Part shown: piece by piece, positions 34,356-43,713 of the stretch | How positions within the stretch are numbered: the stretch's first letter is position 1 | Layout of the letters: each line of letters starts with the position of its first letter | From: Flavobacterium sp. LC2016-01 | Lineage (GTDB): Bacteria > Bacteroidota > Bacteroidia > Flavobacteriales > Flavobacteriaceae | Reading direction: 5' to 3' | Assembly (NCBI RefSeq): GCF_009711135.1 | Contig: NZ_WMIC01000004.1 | Coordinates: 62,001 to 126,000 of the forward strand | DNA: 64,000 nt | Position numbers and translations under genes: made by a program | The notes under the pieces: model-generated | Told to the model about the DNA's origin: nothing | Databases searched by the model: none | What the model saw: only the letters and a program-made list of their open reading frames with translations

Positions 34356-35926
34356 AAAAGATAACCCTTTGTCTGATGGCATCAATGGTGCTTTATTCGT
34401 GCAGGGATCAGAAAAGTGACCAGAGTGAAACGGTGGATGTCGTTTTGGTAGGCGGCGGAATTATGAGTGTTACTCTGGGAAACATGCTTCATGAGCTTGA
34501 TCCGGAATTGTCGATAGCTGCCTATGAAAGGCTCGATGCAGTAGGAAAAGAAAGTTCCGCTGCATGGAATAATGCCGGTACGGGGCATTCTGCGCTGTGT
34601 GAGCTAAATTATACCCCTGAACTTGCTGACGGGACAATAGATACCCACAAGGCAGTTGAGATCAATGAATCTTTTGAGGTCTCAAAGGAATTTTGGTCTT
34701 ACCTGGTAGCTGCCAAAAAAATAGGTCCGGCTTCCTCTTTTATAAATCCGACACCCCATATGAGTTTTGTCACAGGTGAGGCCAACGTAAAATACCTTAA
34801 AAAAAGATACCTGGCACTGCAGAAAGAGCCGTTGTTCACCGGGATGGAATACTCTGAGGACCAAAAGCAGATCCGTTCATGGATTCCTCTTGTCATGGAT
34901 GGGCGCGACGCTTCGCATAAGGTGGCAGCCACTAAAATTGACATAGGAACCGATGTGAACTATGGAATCCTTACCCAAAAACTGGCTTCAAATCTGGTCG
35001 GGTCAGGAAAAATGAAACTTGAACTCAGTCATGAGGTTAATGATTTTAAAAGAAATGATGATGGGACATGGAGCGTTTTTGTTAAAGATTTAAAAAATAA
35101 TAAAACGAAAACCATTCGTGCAAAATTCGTTTTCATAGGTGCGGGCGGGGCCACACTTCCCCTGCTTGAAAAAACGCATATTCCAGAGGCAAAGGGATAT
35201 GGGGGATTTCCGGTAAGCGGCGAGTGGCTGGTATGCAATAATGCTCAGATCATAGCCCAGCATCAGGCAAAAGTTTACGGCAAGGCTTCTGTAGGCTCGC
35301 CTCCGATGTCCGTCCCTCATCTTGATACGAGGATCATCAATGGAAAAAAAGAGCTTTTGTTCGGCCCTTTTGCCGGCTTCTCTTCTAAATTCCTTAAAAA
35401 CGGCACGTGGGGGGATCTTCCCGAGTCCTTTAATTTTTATAATATCAGGCCGATGCTGGAAGCCGGTCTTGACAATGTTCCGCTGACCAAATATCTGGTG
35501 GAGCAGGTGGTGCTGACCCCGGAAGAGCGATTGGCGGCACTTCGCGAATATTTTCCCAAGGCCAGGATGCAGGACTGGGACTTAAGGGTTGCAGGACAGA
35601 GGGTGCAGGTCATAAAAATTGATGAAAAAACAAAAGGGGGAATCCTGCAGTTTGGAACAGAGGTCGTAACGGCATCAGACGGCAGTGTTGCTGCTCTACT
35701 GGGGGCATCACCCGGAGCTTCCACCTCGGTGTCCATTATGCTCAAAGTAATTGAGAAGTGCTATAAAAAGGAACTTCAAACGCCGGCATGGCAGTTAAAA
35801 ATCAAGCAGATGATCCCTTCTTACGGGCTGAAGCTTTCCGATGACCCTGCTCTGGCCAATGCGATAAGAAAACACAACAGCGAGCAGTTGGGAATTATCT
35901 GGAAGTCAATTGGTTCAAATCCTTAA
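34352..35926 (+). CDS. mqo: Malate:quinone oxidoreductase with a lipoprotein-like leader
   Basis: The protein has 524 residues. The FAD-binding motif DVVLVGGGIMSVTLGNML begins near residue 28. The family pattern continues with ERLDAVGKESSAAWNNAGTGHSALCELNYTP, MSFVTGEANVKYLKKRY and ATKIDIGTDVNYGILT, all typical of MQO, which oxidises malate to oxaloacetate and passes electrons to menaquinone. Unusually, the N-terminus MKKITLCLMASMVLYSC forms a lipobox with Cys17, as in a type II signal peptide, and is followed by a charged spacer. MQO normally acts as a peripheral protein on the cytoplasmic face. Either this enzyme is exported and lipidated or the leader is only a membrane anchor. It overlaps the preceding membrane-protein gene by four bases. 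Confidence 0.93.
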   Translation: MKKITLCLMASMVLYSCRDQKSDQSETVDVVLVGGGIMSVTLGNMLHELDPELSIAAYERLDAVGKESSAAWNNAGTGHSALCELNYTPELADGTIDTHKAVEINESFEVSKEFWSYLVAAKKIGPASSFINPTPHMSFVTGEANVKYLKKRYLALQKEPLFTGMEYSEDQKQIRSWIPLVMDGRDASHKVAATKIDIGTDVNYGILTQKLASNLVGSGKMKLELSHEVNDFKRNDDGTWSVFVKDLKNNKTKTIRAKFVFIGAGGATLPLLEKTHIPEAKGYGGFPVSGEWLVCNNAQIIAQHQAKVYGKASVGSPPMSVPHLDTRIINGKKELLFGPFAGFSSKFLKNGTWGDLPESFNFYNIRPMLEAGLDNVPLTKYLVEQVVLTPEERLAALREYFPKARMQDWDLRVAGQRVQVIKIDEKTKGGILQFGTEVVTASDGSVAALLGASPGASTSVSIMLKVIEKCYKKELQTPAWQLKIKQMIPSYGLKLSDDPALANAIRKHNSEQLGIIWKSIGSNP

Positions 35927-36258
35927 GCTTTAGAATCCTGATTTAAAAGGAAGAAAAGGAGATTTTTTTTGGCAGGCATTATTTTAAACCACGATCAGGG
36001 CGGAAGTTTCTATGCTGGGATGCAGTTTTTATATTTCACAACACCCCGCAAGAATTAGCGAAATACAGTTAACAAGAAAAAAGTTTTGAGCTTTTACAGG
36101 GCTGATATTCAGTGATTTTCTGCTTTAGCATAGTTGTTGCCTCTGGAACTGACCTTGCATTGACAGAGCAGATCATGATATGTATTGGTATTCATTTTGA
36201 ATATCTGATAAGACAGCTTCAATTTTAAAGTCATTGTTAAACACTAAAAGAAAATAAA
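35927..36258. other. Gene-free spacer between mqo and the haloperoxidase-like gene
   Basis: I see no open frame, strong hairpin or recurring operator in this 332-bp stretch. It probably holds the promoter of the following gene. Confidence 0.3.
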
Positions 36259-37080
36259 ATGGCAAATATTACACTAAAAGACGGAACAGAGATTTATTAC
36301 AAAGACTGGGGAACGGGAAAACCAATTTTTTTTCATCATGGGTGGCCGCTGTCAGCTGATGACTGGGATGCGCAGATGCTTTTCTTCCTGGATCAGGGAT
36401 TCAGGGTAATTGCGCACGACAGAAGAGGGCATGGAAGATCCTCGCAAACCTATACGGGCAACGAAATGGATACTTACGCGGCAGATGTAGCTGAACTGAC
36501 TTCATTTCTGGACTTGAAAGATGCTGTTCATATTGGGCATTCCACAGGAGGCGGCGAGGCAATCCGATATGCGGCACACTATGGCAGGGACAGGGTTTCA
36601 AAAGTAATCCTGATCAGCGCGGTGACGCCCTACATGATTGAAGATGTGAACAATCCACATGGGGTGCCGATAGATGTCTTTGATGATATCCGGTATAATA
36701 CGGCCAATAACAGGCAGCAGTTTTATCATGATCTGACTTTTCCCTTTTACGGATACAACAGAGCGGGAGCGGATGTCAAAAAAGGGATCCAGGATAATTG
36801 GTGGCGTCAGGGAATGTCCGGCGGCATAAAGGCGCATTTTGACTGTATCAAGGCATTTTCTGAGACTGATTTTACCCAGGATCTTAAAAGCGTTGATTTT
36901 CCAGTGTTGATCTTACATGGCGAGGACGACCAGATAGTGCCGTACAACGTTACTGCGCTCAGAGCGATCGAACTGGTAAAAAATGGAAAATTGATTACCT
37001 ATCCGGGATTCTGCCATGGGATGCCGACAACCAACGCGGATGAAATCAATTCGGATATACTTGCTTTTATTAAATCCTGA
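36259..37080 (+). CDS. Alpha/beta-hydrolase of the cofactor-free haloperoxidase type
   Basis: The protein has 273 residues and is cytoplasmic, with no signal peptide. It has the non-heme chloroperoxidase/esterase layout: oxyanion-hole loop PIFFHHGWPLSADDW, nucleophile elbow IGHSTGGGE with Ser95, acid in HGEDDQIVP (Asp223 or Asp224), and His253 in FCHGMPTT. Its start strand MANITLKDGTEIYYKDWG is typical of the group. Such enzymes hydrolyse esters and, with acetate and peroxide, generate peracetic acid that can halogenate in vitro; the physiological substrate is unknown. It is a single-gene unit, and its stop is 88 bp before the large outer-membrane protein. Confidence 0.9.
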   Translation: MANITLKDGTEIYYKDWGTGKPIFFHHGWPLSADDWDAQMLFFLDQGFRVIAHDRRGHGRSSQTYTGNEMDTYAADVAELTSFLDLKDAVHIGHSTGGGEAIRYAAHYGRDRVSKVILISAVTPYMIEDVNNPHGVPIDVFDDIRYNTANNRQQFYHDLTFPFYGYNRAGADVKKGIQDNWWRQGMSGGIKAHFDCIKAFSETDFTQDLKSVDFPVLILHGEDDQIVPYNVTALRAIELVKNGKLITYPGFCHGMPTTNADEINSDILAFIKS

Positions 37081-37168
37081 AATCCTAAATTTTAAAGTAC
37101 TAAAGTTATATTGGGATTTCCGCGGGAAGACTATATTTTTATTTTAAGAAGACCAAATTAGATACACT

Positions 37169-40100
37169 ATGAAAAAGGCTGTGATTTTATCTGTATTTAT
37201 TTTATCTGTATTTATTTTATCATTATTTGGAGCGTGCGCTGTTTTCAAGCAGCAGTCCCTTGATGAAACTGCCGGGGAGCCAGAGAAAAAAATAACCCAC
37301 TCTGTTTATCTTACATCAGGTTATGGGCAGAAAGGCCAGGGCGATCATTACCTGAAACAATTCCAAAAAATAATAGAAAAATCCGATCGGAACGCTACGG
37401 TTTTATTTTTGGGAGATGCTGTTTCATCAAAGACAGGAGACAGCCTATCGGATCCAAAAATGCTGGAAGAACAATTAGGGGCCGTCGGGAATTTTAAAGG
37501 AGGCACTTATTTTATTCCGGGTGATTTCGAATGGAAATATAAAGACAGCAGAAAGGAAAAAAAGCTTCAGGATTTAATAAAAAACAAAGCAGATAAATCA
37601 GTCCGTTTTCTGCCCCAAGATGCAGGTCCCTTAGCCAGGGTATCGGCCAATGAAGACCTTGAAATTATTTTCATTGACTCGCAATGGTATATTTCCAATT
37701 GGGATGATGTGATATACATAAATGAAGATTCACCGGATATAAAAACCAGAAGACGCTTTTTGGAGGAACTGGAAAGCATGATCCGTGATGCCGCATTTAA
37801 AAATGTGATTATAGCCATGCACCATCCTGTTTTCAGCAATGGAAAACATGGAGGAAAATACAGTTTCAATGATTACCTTCAACCGCTTCCTGTAATTGGT
37901 TTTGCAGACAAGGCTGTGAGGAAGCTGGGGGGCAGCAGTCCGCAGGATATTGCTTACAGCAGGTACAGGGAACTGACAAGTTTTGTCGCGACTCTTGCCA
38001 AATTATCCGGCAATGTTACTATTGTATCAGGGCACGAAGCCAGCCTGCAGTATCTTGAGGGCGGAGGAATCCATCAAATTATAAGCGGTACGCTTTCAAA
38101 AAGCGAAGCCACTAAACTCTCAAAAGGAATCATTACTGCTCCGGGAGGAAAATTAAGCTATAAAGGCATTTACAGTTCAAGTGAGCATGGATATGCCAAA
38201 ATTAATTATTACCAGGACGGCTCCTGCGATGTTGAATTCCATTCTTTTGAAAATGATCAATTATTATATCGCCACGCCCTTAGCGGGCCGCTGCCGGTGA
38301 TTGAAAAAAAGAAACCGCAGGACTTTGCTGCAGCTTCTTCTGCTGCTACAACAAAAGCGCAGATCCTGACTAATGAAGAGACCTCGAAATCAGGATTGTA
38401 CAGAGTGCTTTGGGGTGATCACTACAGAGAATATTATTCCACTCCGATAAATGCAAATACGGCTTTACTCGATACACTGAATGGAGGGCTTACTATTATG
38501 AAAGAAGGCGGCGGTCACCAGTCGCAGTCCTTAAGATTGGAGAATAAACAAGGCCGGCAGTATGTTATGCGTTCCCTTAGGAAAGATGCTCTTAAATTTC
38601 TGCGCTTCAAGCTCAAAGGGATTGCCTTTGACCAGAATGCTTACGATGATACGTATGCGGAGGGAATGGTAGCTGATTTTTTTACCACTGCCCATCCTTA
38701 TGCCCAGCTGGCGGTCAGTGATATCGCGGATGCGGCGCTGATCAATCATTCGGATACAAAATTATATTATTTTCCCAAGCAGGCGCAGTTTGGGGATTTA
38801 AATGACAAATACGGCGATGGTCTTTATTTTATTGAGGAAAGACCTTCGAAGGGGCAGAAAGACTTTAAAGGGTTTCAGTATTCATCCACGGATAATAAAG
38901 GGCCTATAATTGATTTTGTGGGAACGACAGAAGTTCTGGAAAAACTGCGCAGCAATGAAAAATACAGTATTGACAAGCGCCAGTATATTCGCTCGCGGAT
39001 TTTCGATATGCTTTTAGGGGATTGGGACCGTCATGAAGACCAATGGAGATGGGCTTTAAGAGAAACAGGAAACAAAAGCGGGATGTATGTTCCGATCCCC
39101 CGTGACCGGGATGCCGCCTTTTCCAAATTTGACGGGGCAGGCCTGGCTGTTGTAAAACAAATCGTTCCCGAAACCCGATTCTGGCAGACCTATGATGCGG
39201 ATCTTGAGAATGTAAAATGGTTCAATTCAGAAGCCTATAATCTTGATAAAATTTTTGTATCGCAGTTCGATGAATCAATCTGGAGAGAAGAGGCGCAGTC
39301 GATCCAAAAAAGCATCAGTGATGCTGTTATCGATAAGGCATTTTTAAAACTGCCTTTGGAAATGCAGGATCAGTCGTTAGAGAATATCAAAAATAAATTT
39401 AAAGACAGGCTTAAAAATATTGATAAGATAGCCGAAGAATATGCCGGTATTATAAATAAAAAAGTAATCATTTACGGCAGCGACAAAAAAGATATCTTTC
39501 ATATTACAAGAGGAGCTGATGGCAATACTGCTGTAGAAATATTTACGGAGCAAAACAGCGCCGCACCTTATTACAGCGCTAAAATCAATTCCGGACAGTC
39601 CTGCGAAATATGGATTTACGGGCTCAATGGCGACGATGATTTTATTGTGCAAGGAGATGCAGACCATCATTCGCTTATTCGGATGATCGGCGGTTATGGA
39701 ACAGACCGTTATACAATCCAGAACAGCCAGAAGACCAGAATTTATGATTACGATTATGAAAAAAGTATTGTCGATGCAGAGAAACCGTCCAAAAAGCAGC
39801 TGTCTTCATTATATGAAACCAATAACCTGCATTTCAGATATTTTCTTCCCAGCAATAATGTGCTTCTTCCTGCTTTAGGATTTGCCACTGATGATGGCTT
39901 TTTTCTGGGAATAAAAGATAAATATATTTACAATGATTTTAATGGAAACCCTCATAAACAGATCCATCAGGTTTTTGCCAATTATTACTTCACGTATCAA
40001 TCTGCCGAGGCGGGATACAGCGGTACTTTTTTTAATATTTTTCCCCATGTGAATCTGCTGGCTGAGGCCTATTTTTCAGGAGCTAAATTCTCAAACAATT

Positions 40101-40876
40101 TCTTTGGCTACGGCAATGAAACGGTAAATGATGACAAGACACTTGGAAAGGACTACAATCGCGGCAGAACGCGTCAGACCAATTTAAATTTAGGGCTGGA
40201 ATATCATAAGCTTAAAATTAAGGCCCTTTATGAAAATTATGAGATAGAAGAGATGGATGATCGTTATTTCAACAGCACCAATCTTGATCCGGCTGTTTTC
40301 CAGCATCAGAATTATCTGGGAGCAGAGGCATCTCTTCTATACAAAAACAGGGACGCCGAAGATTTCCCGACTCAGGGATTATATGCCGAAACCAGGGCAG
40401 GCTGGAAGTTCAACGCCAATAATGGAGATAATAATTTTGGTTATGCCATGGGCAAAATCGGACTGGAAGACAAACTGGTCAAATCGGGCAGGCTGGTATT
40501 TCAGACTGTAGTTGAAGGACGCGTCATTTTTGGGGATAACTATTATTTCTATCACGCTTCTTCCCTTGGAGGAAACCACGGGCTCAGAGGGTATCGAAAT
40601 GAACGCTTCAGCGGAAAAAACAGTTTGTATGACAGTTCAAATCTCAAGCTTAAGGTTGCGAGTTTTAAAACAGGTTTACTGCCAGTAGATTTTGGGCTTT
40701 ATGGAGGATTTGACTGCGGACGTGTGTGGATAGAGAATGATCCTTCCCGAAAATGGCATACCTCGCAGGGCGGAGGAATATGGCTTGGCGGGCTTAGTTC
40801 ATTAAGTCTTCAGGCAGCTTATTTCAATTCTGATGAAGGGAACATTGTATTTGTAGGATTTGATTTTAAATATTAA
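37169..40876 (+). CDS. Phosphoesterase / kinase-like / Omp85 outer-membrane fusion protein
   Basis: This is a 1235-residue protein in three parts. A lipoprotein signal ends LFGAC (Cys about 23). Residues about 45-330 are calcineurin-like phosphoesterase: FLGDAVSSK, AMHHPVFSNGKHG and VSGHEAS supply metal-binding residues. Residues about 420-800 contain DMLLGDWDRHEDQWRW (613-628, with D618/D620/R621/H622) followed by VPIPRDRDAAFSKFDG, a pattern like the catalytic core of HipA/CotH/FAM20-type kinases. The last ~350 residues are an Omp85/surface-antigen barrel, ending in VFVGFDFKY with the C-terminal aromatic residue expected of outer-membrane proteins. The two soluble parts would lie in the periplasm. 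Phosphoesterase-BamA fusions occur widely in Bacteroidota; their substrates are unknown. Confidence 0.85.
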   Translation: MKKAVILSVFILSVFILSLFGACAVFKQQSLDETAGEPEKKITHSVYLTSGYGQKGQGDHYLKQFQKIIEKSDRNATVLFLGDAVSSKTGDSLSDPKMLEEQLGAVGNFKGGTYFIPGDFEWKYKDSRKEKKLQDLIKNKADKSVRFLPQDAGPLARVSANEDLEIIFIDSQWYISNWDDVIYINEDSPDIKTRRRFLEELESMIRDAAFKNVIIAMHHPVFSNGKHGGKYSFNDYLQPLPVIGFADKAVRKLGGSSPQDIAYSRYRELTSFVATLAKLSGNVTIVSGHEASLQYLEGGGIHQIISGTLSKSEATKLSKGIITAPGGKLSYKGIYSSSEHGYAKINYYQDGSCDVEFHSFENDQLLYRHALSGPLPVIEKKKPQDFAAASSAATTKAQILTNEETSKSGLYRVLWGDHYREYYSTPINANTALLDTLNGGLTIMKEGGGHQSQSLRLENKQGRQYVMRSLRKDALKFLRFKLKGIAFDQNAYDDTYAEGMVADFFTTAHPYAQLAVSDIADAALINHSDTKLYYFPKQAQFGDLNDKYGDGLYFIEERPSKGQKDFKGFQYSSTDNKGPIIDFVGTTEVLEKLRSNEKYSIDKRQYIRSRIFDMLLGDWDRHEDQWRWALRETGNKSGMYVPIPRDRDAAFSKFDGAGLAVVKQIVPETRFWQTYDADLENVKWFNSEAYNLDKIFVSQFDESIWREEAQSIQKSISDAVIDKAFLKLPLEMQDQSLENIKNKFKDRLKNIDKIAEEYAGIINKKVIIYGSDKKDIFHITRGADGNTAVEIFTEQNSAAPYYSAKINSGQSCEIWIYGLNGDDDFIVQGDADHHSLIRMIGGYGTDRYTIQNSQKTRIYDYDYEKSIVDAEKPSKKQLSSLYETNNLHFRYFLPSNNVLLPALGFATDDGFFLGIKDKYIYNDFNGNPHKQIHQVFANYYFTYQSAEAGYSGTFFNIFPHVNLLAEAYFSGAKFSNNFFGYGNETVNDDKTLGKDYNRGRTRQTNLNLGLEYHKLKIKALYENYEIEEMDDRYFNSTNLDPAVFQHQNYLGAEASLLYKNRDAEDFPTQGLYAETRAGWKFNANNGDNNFGYAMGKIGLEDKLVKSGRLVFQTVVEGRVIFGDNYYFYHASSLGGNHGLRGYRNERFSGKNSLYDSSNLKLKVASFKTGLLPVDFGLYGGFDCGRVWIENDPSRKWHTSQGGGIWLGGLSSLSLQAAYFNSDEGNIVFVGFDFKY
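37184..37213 (+). repeat. In-frame 15-bp tandem repeat in the signal peptide
   Basis: ATTTTATCTGTATTT occurs at 37184-37198 and again at 37199-37213, with a partial third copy beginning at 37214. It encodes ILSVF-ILSVF-ILSLF in the hydrophobic core of the lipoprotein signal, so slippage would change the core length in steps of five residues without shifting the frame. Confidence 0.85.
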
Positions 40877-41113
40877 AGGGCCATGTACTATTTCCTTGGG
40901 AGAATTTGTTTGCGCACATTTCAATTTCCGCAATTGTGCCTGTTTTTATCTATTTAAAAAGTAAATTTTAAGTTATTACAAAGTTTTTCGGGCTTATTAC
41001 AAATTAGCATAGGCACTATTTGATACAGTTTGATTTTGTTTTAAAATTGTATTGGATAAAAAGATAACCACTGATTATTCAAGATTTTTTTACTTAAAAA
41101 ATGCAGTTGAATT

Positions 41114-41518
41114 ATGAAATACAAAAATATATTACTAGTCCATGATGATACTGATGATGCAGAGATTTTTGTATCACTTTTGAAGGCAATCAATCAAAAA
41201 ATTAGATCTTCTGTAGAAAGCAGTGCACTTGAAGCTTTAAAAAAACTTCAGGATTCAAAATTAACGCCAGATATAATTTTTCTGGATTATCATATGCCAT
41301 ATCTTGATGGCACTGAATTTCTTAAATTACTTCGAGATATTAAAGGTCTAAAAAAAATCCCGGTAGTGCTTTATTCCCGACATCCAGAAGTCATGATGCT
41401 CGAGGCAATTGCCAAATTCAAAAAAGTGCAGTTTTTGAAAAAGCATGGTAACTTTCTAAAGCTTTTTGAATTACTGCAAAAGATAATTTTACCTGAAAAG
41501 TCTTTAAAAAAAATGTGA
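41114..41518 (+). CDS. Single-domain response regulator (receiver only)
   Basis: This stand-alone receiver has 134 residues. The acidic pair is Asp11/Asp12 (LVHDDTDD), the phospho-acceptor is Asp58 in IIFLDYHMPYLDG, the switch Ser/Thr is in VVLYSRHPEV, and the conserved Lys is in FLKKHGN. No output domain follows, so it probably relays phosphate to another protein or acts by protein contact, like the CheY-type RRs common in Bacteroidota beside PAS-histidine kinases. No kinase gene is adjacent. It marks the last gene of normal composition before the AT-rich island. Confidence 0.88.
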   Translation: MKYKNILLVHDDTDDAEIFVSLLKAINQKIRSSVESSALEALKKLQDSKLTPDIIFLDYHMPYLDGTEFLKLLRDIKGLKKIPVVLYSRHPEVMMLEAIAKFKKVQFLKKHGNFLKLFELLQKIILPEKSLKKM

Positions 41519-41706
41519 CTTGAAATTGGAACTCTGAATGACGAATTTTATATTTAAAGGATGTTTCGTTGAAAGTTTTTAATTGTTTAAGAAAAAACAA
41601 GTTCTTGAATGATATTGCTTGAAATATATTATGAAATACTAAGTCTAAATCTTAGTCGACTTTTCATTATTTACTGAATGCTATAGATTATTTTGAATAA
41701 CAGTTT

Positions 41707-41795
41707 CGAACCTAAGTTTGTCAGCAATTGATTTTACTGGATTTTTAATTTTTCAAATATCAATGTGCCACGATTTTGCCACAAAACTTAAAATG
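41707..41795. repeat. Degenerate ~90-bp repeat, copy 1 (copy 2 at 42709-42797)
   Basis: The stretch opening GAACCTAAGTTTGT aligns with 42709 onwards (GAACCTATCTTTGT). It shares CTGGATTT, a TTCAA block and, further on, CGCAAAAC/CACAAAAC followed by TT-AA--TGAA at corresponding positions. A weaker relative starts near 44116 (GAACCTTAACTTT). The copies sit between the island's gene units. The alignment was done by eye. Confidence 0.45.
41766..41782. other. Paired-hexamer site A (possible integrase arm site)
   Basis: TGCCAC at 41766-41771 and again at 41777-41782 gives two direct hexamers exactly 11 bp apart with GATTT between. The same layout recurs at 44297-44313 and 44406-44422. Site A is about 45 bp from a tRNA 3'-end fragment. 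The arrangement resembles arm-type binding sites of tyrosine recombinases. Confidence 0.45.
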
Positions 41796-41825
41796 AACGT
41801 TTTCAACATATTTCAATTACTGTTT

Positions 41826-41852
41826 TGTAGCGGGAACAGGAATCGAACCTGT
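41826..41852 (-). pseudogene. tRNA 3'-end fragment 1 (T-arm plus acceptor strand)
   Basis: Read on the minus strand, it has a perfect T-stem ACAGG/CCTGT with loop TTCGATT (the GGTTCGAnTCC signature), then TCCCGCT, A and CA. It looks like the last part of a tRNA. The next ~50 bases to the right contain no anticodon or D-arm, so the tRNA is incomplete. Such fragments are left when an element integrates at a tRNA gene. Confidence 0.7.
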
Positions 41853-41949
41853 ATTTCTCTTAACTTTTTTGATAGTTTTGAAGAAAACTCCATTATCTCT
41901 TTAATATAATTATGCTAAATTAGTATCTCTCAATTTAACTAATTATTTT

Positions 41950-42645
41950 ATGTCAAGCATTAAGAATATTACCAAGTCAATAACTGATACTTTAAAAACA
42001 TCAGATTTAAAAGGTTTAACAGCGGAGTATGGGGAAATATTTCTAGATTCGTTTTTAGATGAAGGAGTGGCAAAAAGCATTCCTGTTCTTAATACACTTT
42101 TGGCAGTTTTTAAAACAAGTGGAACTGTCAAAGATATGATGTTTGCAAAAAAGATTCTATACTTTTTAACACAACTTGGTGATGTGGAGGCTGAAGAAAG
42201 AGAGAAAATTATTTCTAAAATAGACGATTCTAATGATTACAGAGTAAAAGTTGGCGAAAAGCTACTTTACATTGTTGATAAATGCGATGACCACGAAAAA
42301 GCAGAAATCGTCGGTGTTTTATTTAGAGCTTTTCTTCTGGAAAAAATTAGTTACGGTTATTTCATAAGTTGCTGCAGTGTTATAGAAAAATGTATTTTAG
42401 TTGAATTGAGAGAATTTGTACTAGAAGACAATCAGGTGTATTCAATTGAACATAATTCGGATTTACTAAGCTGGGGATTATTACGATTTAAAGAATTTTT
42501 TTTCGATTTGGAGGAGATTACAAATTATAGTTACGAAGGAGGGAATGAATATAAACTCAATAAAAATGAGCTTGAATTTGAACTATCATATACTGGAGAC
42601 GCAATACGTAAAAATTTGAGACAATATTATATTGATTTAAATTAG
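41950..42645 (+). CDS. Uncharacterised island protein
   Basis: The protein has 231 residues, probably mostly helical and cytoplasmic, with a mildly hydrophobic stretch SIPVLNTLLAVF at about 43-54. It opens with a TAEYGEIFLDSFLDEGVAKSIPVL block, then KKILYFLTQLGDVEAEEREKIISKI and KVGEKLLYIVDKCDDHEKAEIVGVLFRAFL. I have the impression of a widespread orphan family often seen near defence genes, but I cannot name it. It is a single-gene unit between tRNA fragment 1 and repeat copy 2, with an AT-rich codon choice unlike the chromosomal genes to its left. No catalytic motif is visible. Confidence 0.6.
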   Translation: MSSIKNITKSITDTLKTSDLKGLTAEYGEIFLDSFLDEGVAKSIPVLNTLLAVFKTSGTVKDMMFAKKILYFLTQLGDVEAEEREKIISKIDDSNDYRVKVGEKLLYIVDKCDDHEKAEIVGVLFRAFLLEKISYGYFISCCSVIEKCILVELREFVLEDNQVYSIEHNSDLLSWGLLRFKEFFFDLEEITNYSYEGGNEYKLNKNELEFELSYTGDAIRKNLRQYYIDLN

Positions 42646-42894
42646 AAATAAATCAATTTTTGAGCTACGTAAAACAGTATTAAAACTGTGTAAATACAAG
42701 TAATTTAGAACCTATCTTTGTTATAGCTTTATTTTGCTGGATTTGTATTATTCAATACTCGCATTTGCAGCTAGTCTTCCGCAAAACATTTAAGGTGAAA
42801 TATATGCGGAATGCGCCTTAGCTTTTTTTTCATACAGGACATCAAGTTCACCCGTGCTTCAGCATTTCTTAATACAGGTGCTCGCAAATGTTTT

Positions 42895-43713
42895 TTAATC
42901 CCACCAATATTCATATCTCCAATGTCTTACTCCATTGTGATGTGAGCAAGTTCCACTGCCTATAGAGTAAGATGGAGTCCCATCGTTACATGTTGCTCCA
43001 ACTCTTTTCCTCGAGCCACAGGTGAAAAATATAAGAAATATCAATAAGAGACCTGTATATTTAAAAAACTTAAAAGAAAAATCATTTTCGTTGCTTTCTA
43101 AATTTTTTAATCTAGTTTTTTGTTCTCTTAAAATTTGTTCTCTTTTTTTCTCCTCCTTGAGTATTGCTTCTGTCTCTTGTGCTACTTTTCGTCTTTTATG
43201 TTCAAGTCGGTCATATTTTTCTATTAAAAACACTCTTTCTTCTTCAGATAGATTTTGCCATTCTAAACTTTTGCTAGCTTCAGAAATGACTCTAAAATAC
43301 TTGCTAGATTTATATGCAATATTTTCGTGCGGATTTTTATTACGAAAATTATACCAAATCACTCTCTTTTGCCCCGTATATAATGTGTTTAGCTTATTTT
43401 TTCTTTCAGTTGAATAATTATTCCAATCTCTTTTAGAAATATTTAATCCAACTCTTGCTTCTCTATAATCTTTTTCTTTTGAACGTTGTTTTGATTTCTC
43501 TTCATATGCTTTTTCTTGCTCTTGGTTTATCACGCTTAAAAGCAATATTTGAAAAATTGGTAAGATAATTTTGAAACCTAAAAATATAAACATGAAAAAT
43601 CCAATAAAGTACAATTTGCCAAAAATTGCTATCAAGATTAATGATACAATGGTCAAAACCACTGAAATTGTATTTTCATTTTTCTGTATGTATTTGTTTA
43701 TAGCTACCAGCAT
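42895..43713 (-). CDS. Membrane-anchored coiled-coil protein with Cys/His-rich C-terminus
   Basis: The protein has 272 residues. The N-terminus has two hydrophobic helices (ISVVLTIVSLILIAIFGKLYFIGFFMFIFLGFK, about 16-50), then a charged coiled-coil rich in Lys/Glu (about 65-210), a further hydrophobic segment FKYTGLLLIFLIFFTCG, and a short tail with TCNDGTPSYSIGSGTCSHHNGVRHW. This last motif resembles DUF3761/YHYH-like small domains (C-x-D-G-x-x-S...C-S-x-H-x-G-V). A membrane stress or surface role is conceivable but unsupported. It is a single gene on the minus strand between repeat copy 2 and tRNA fragment 2, again with AT-rich codons. Confidence 0.6.
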   Translation of the reverse strand: MLVAINKYIQKNENTISVVLTIVSLILIAIFGKLYFIGFFMFIFLGFKIILPIFQILLLSVINQEQEKAYEEKSKQRSKEKDYREARVGLNISKRDWNNYSTERKNKLNTLYTGQKRVIWYNFRNKNPHENIAYKSSKYFRVISEASKSLEWQNLSEEERVFLIEKYDRLEHKRRKVAQETEAILKEEKKREQILREQKTRLKNLESNENDFSFKFFKYTGLLLIFLIFFTCGSRKRVGATCNDGTPSYSIGSGTCSHHNGVRHWRYEYWWD

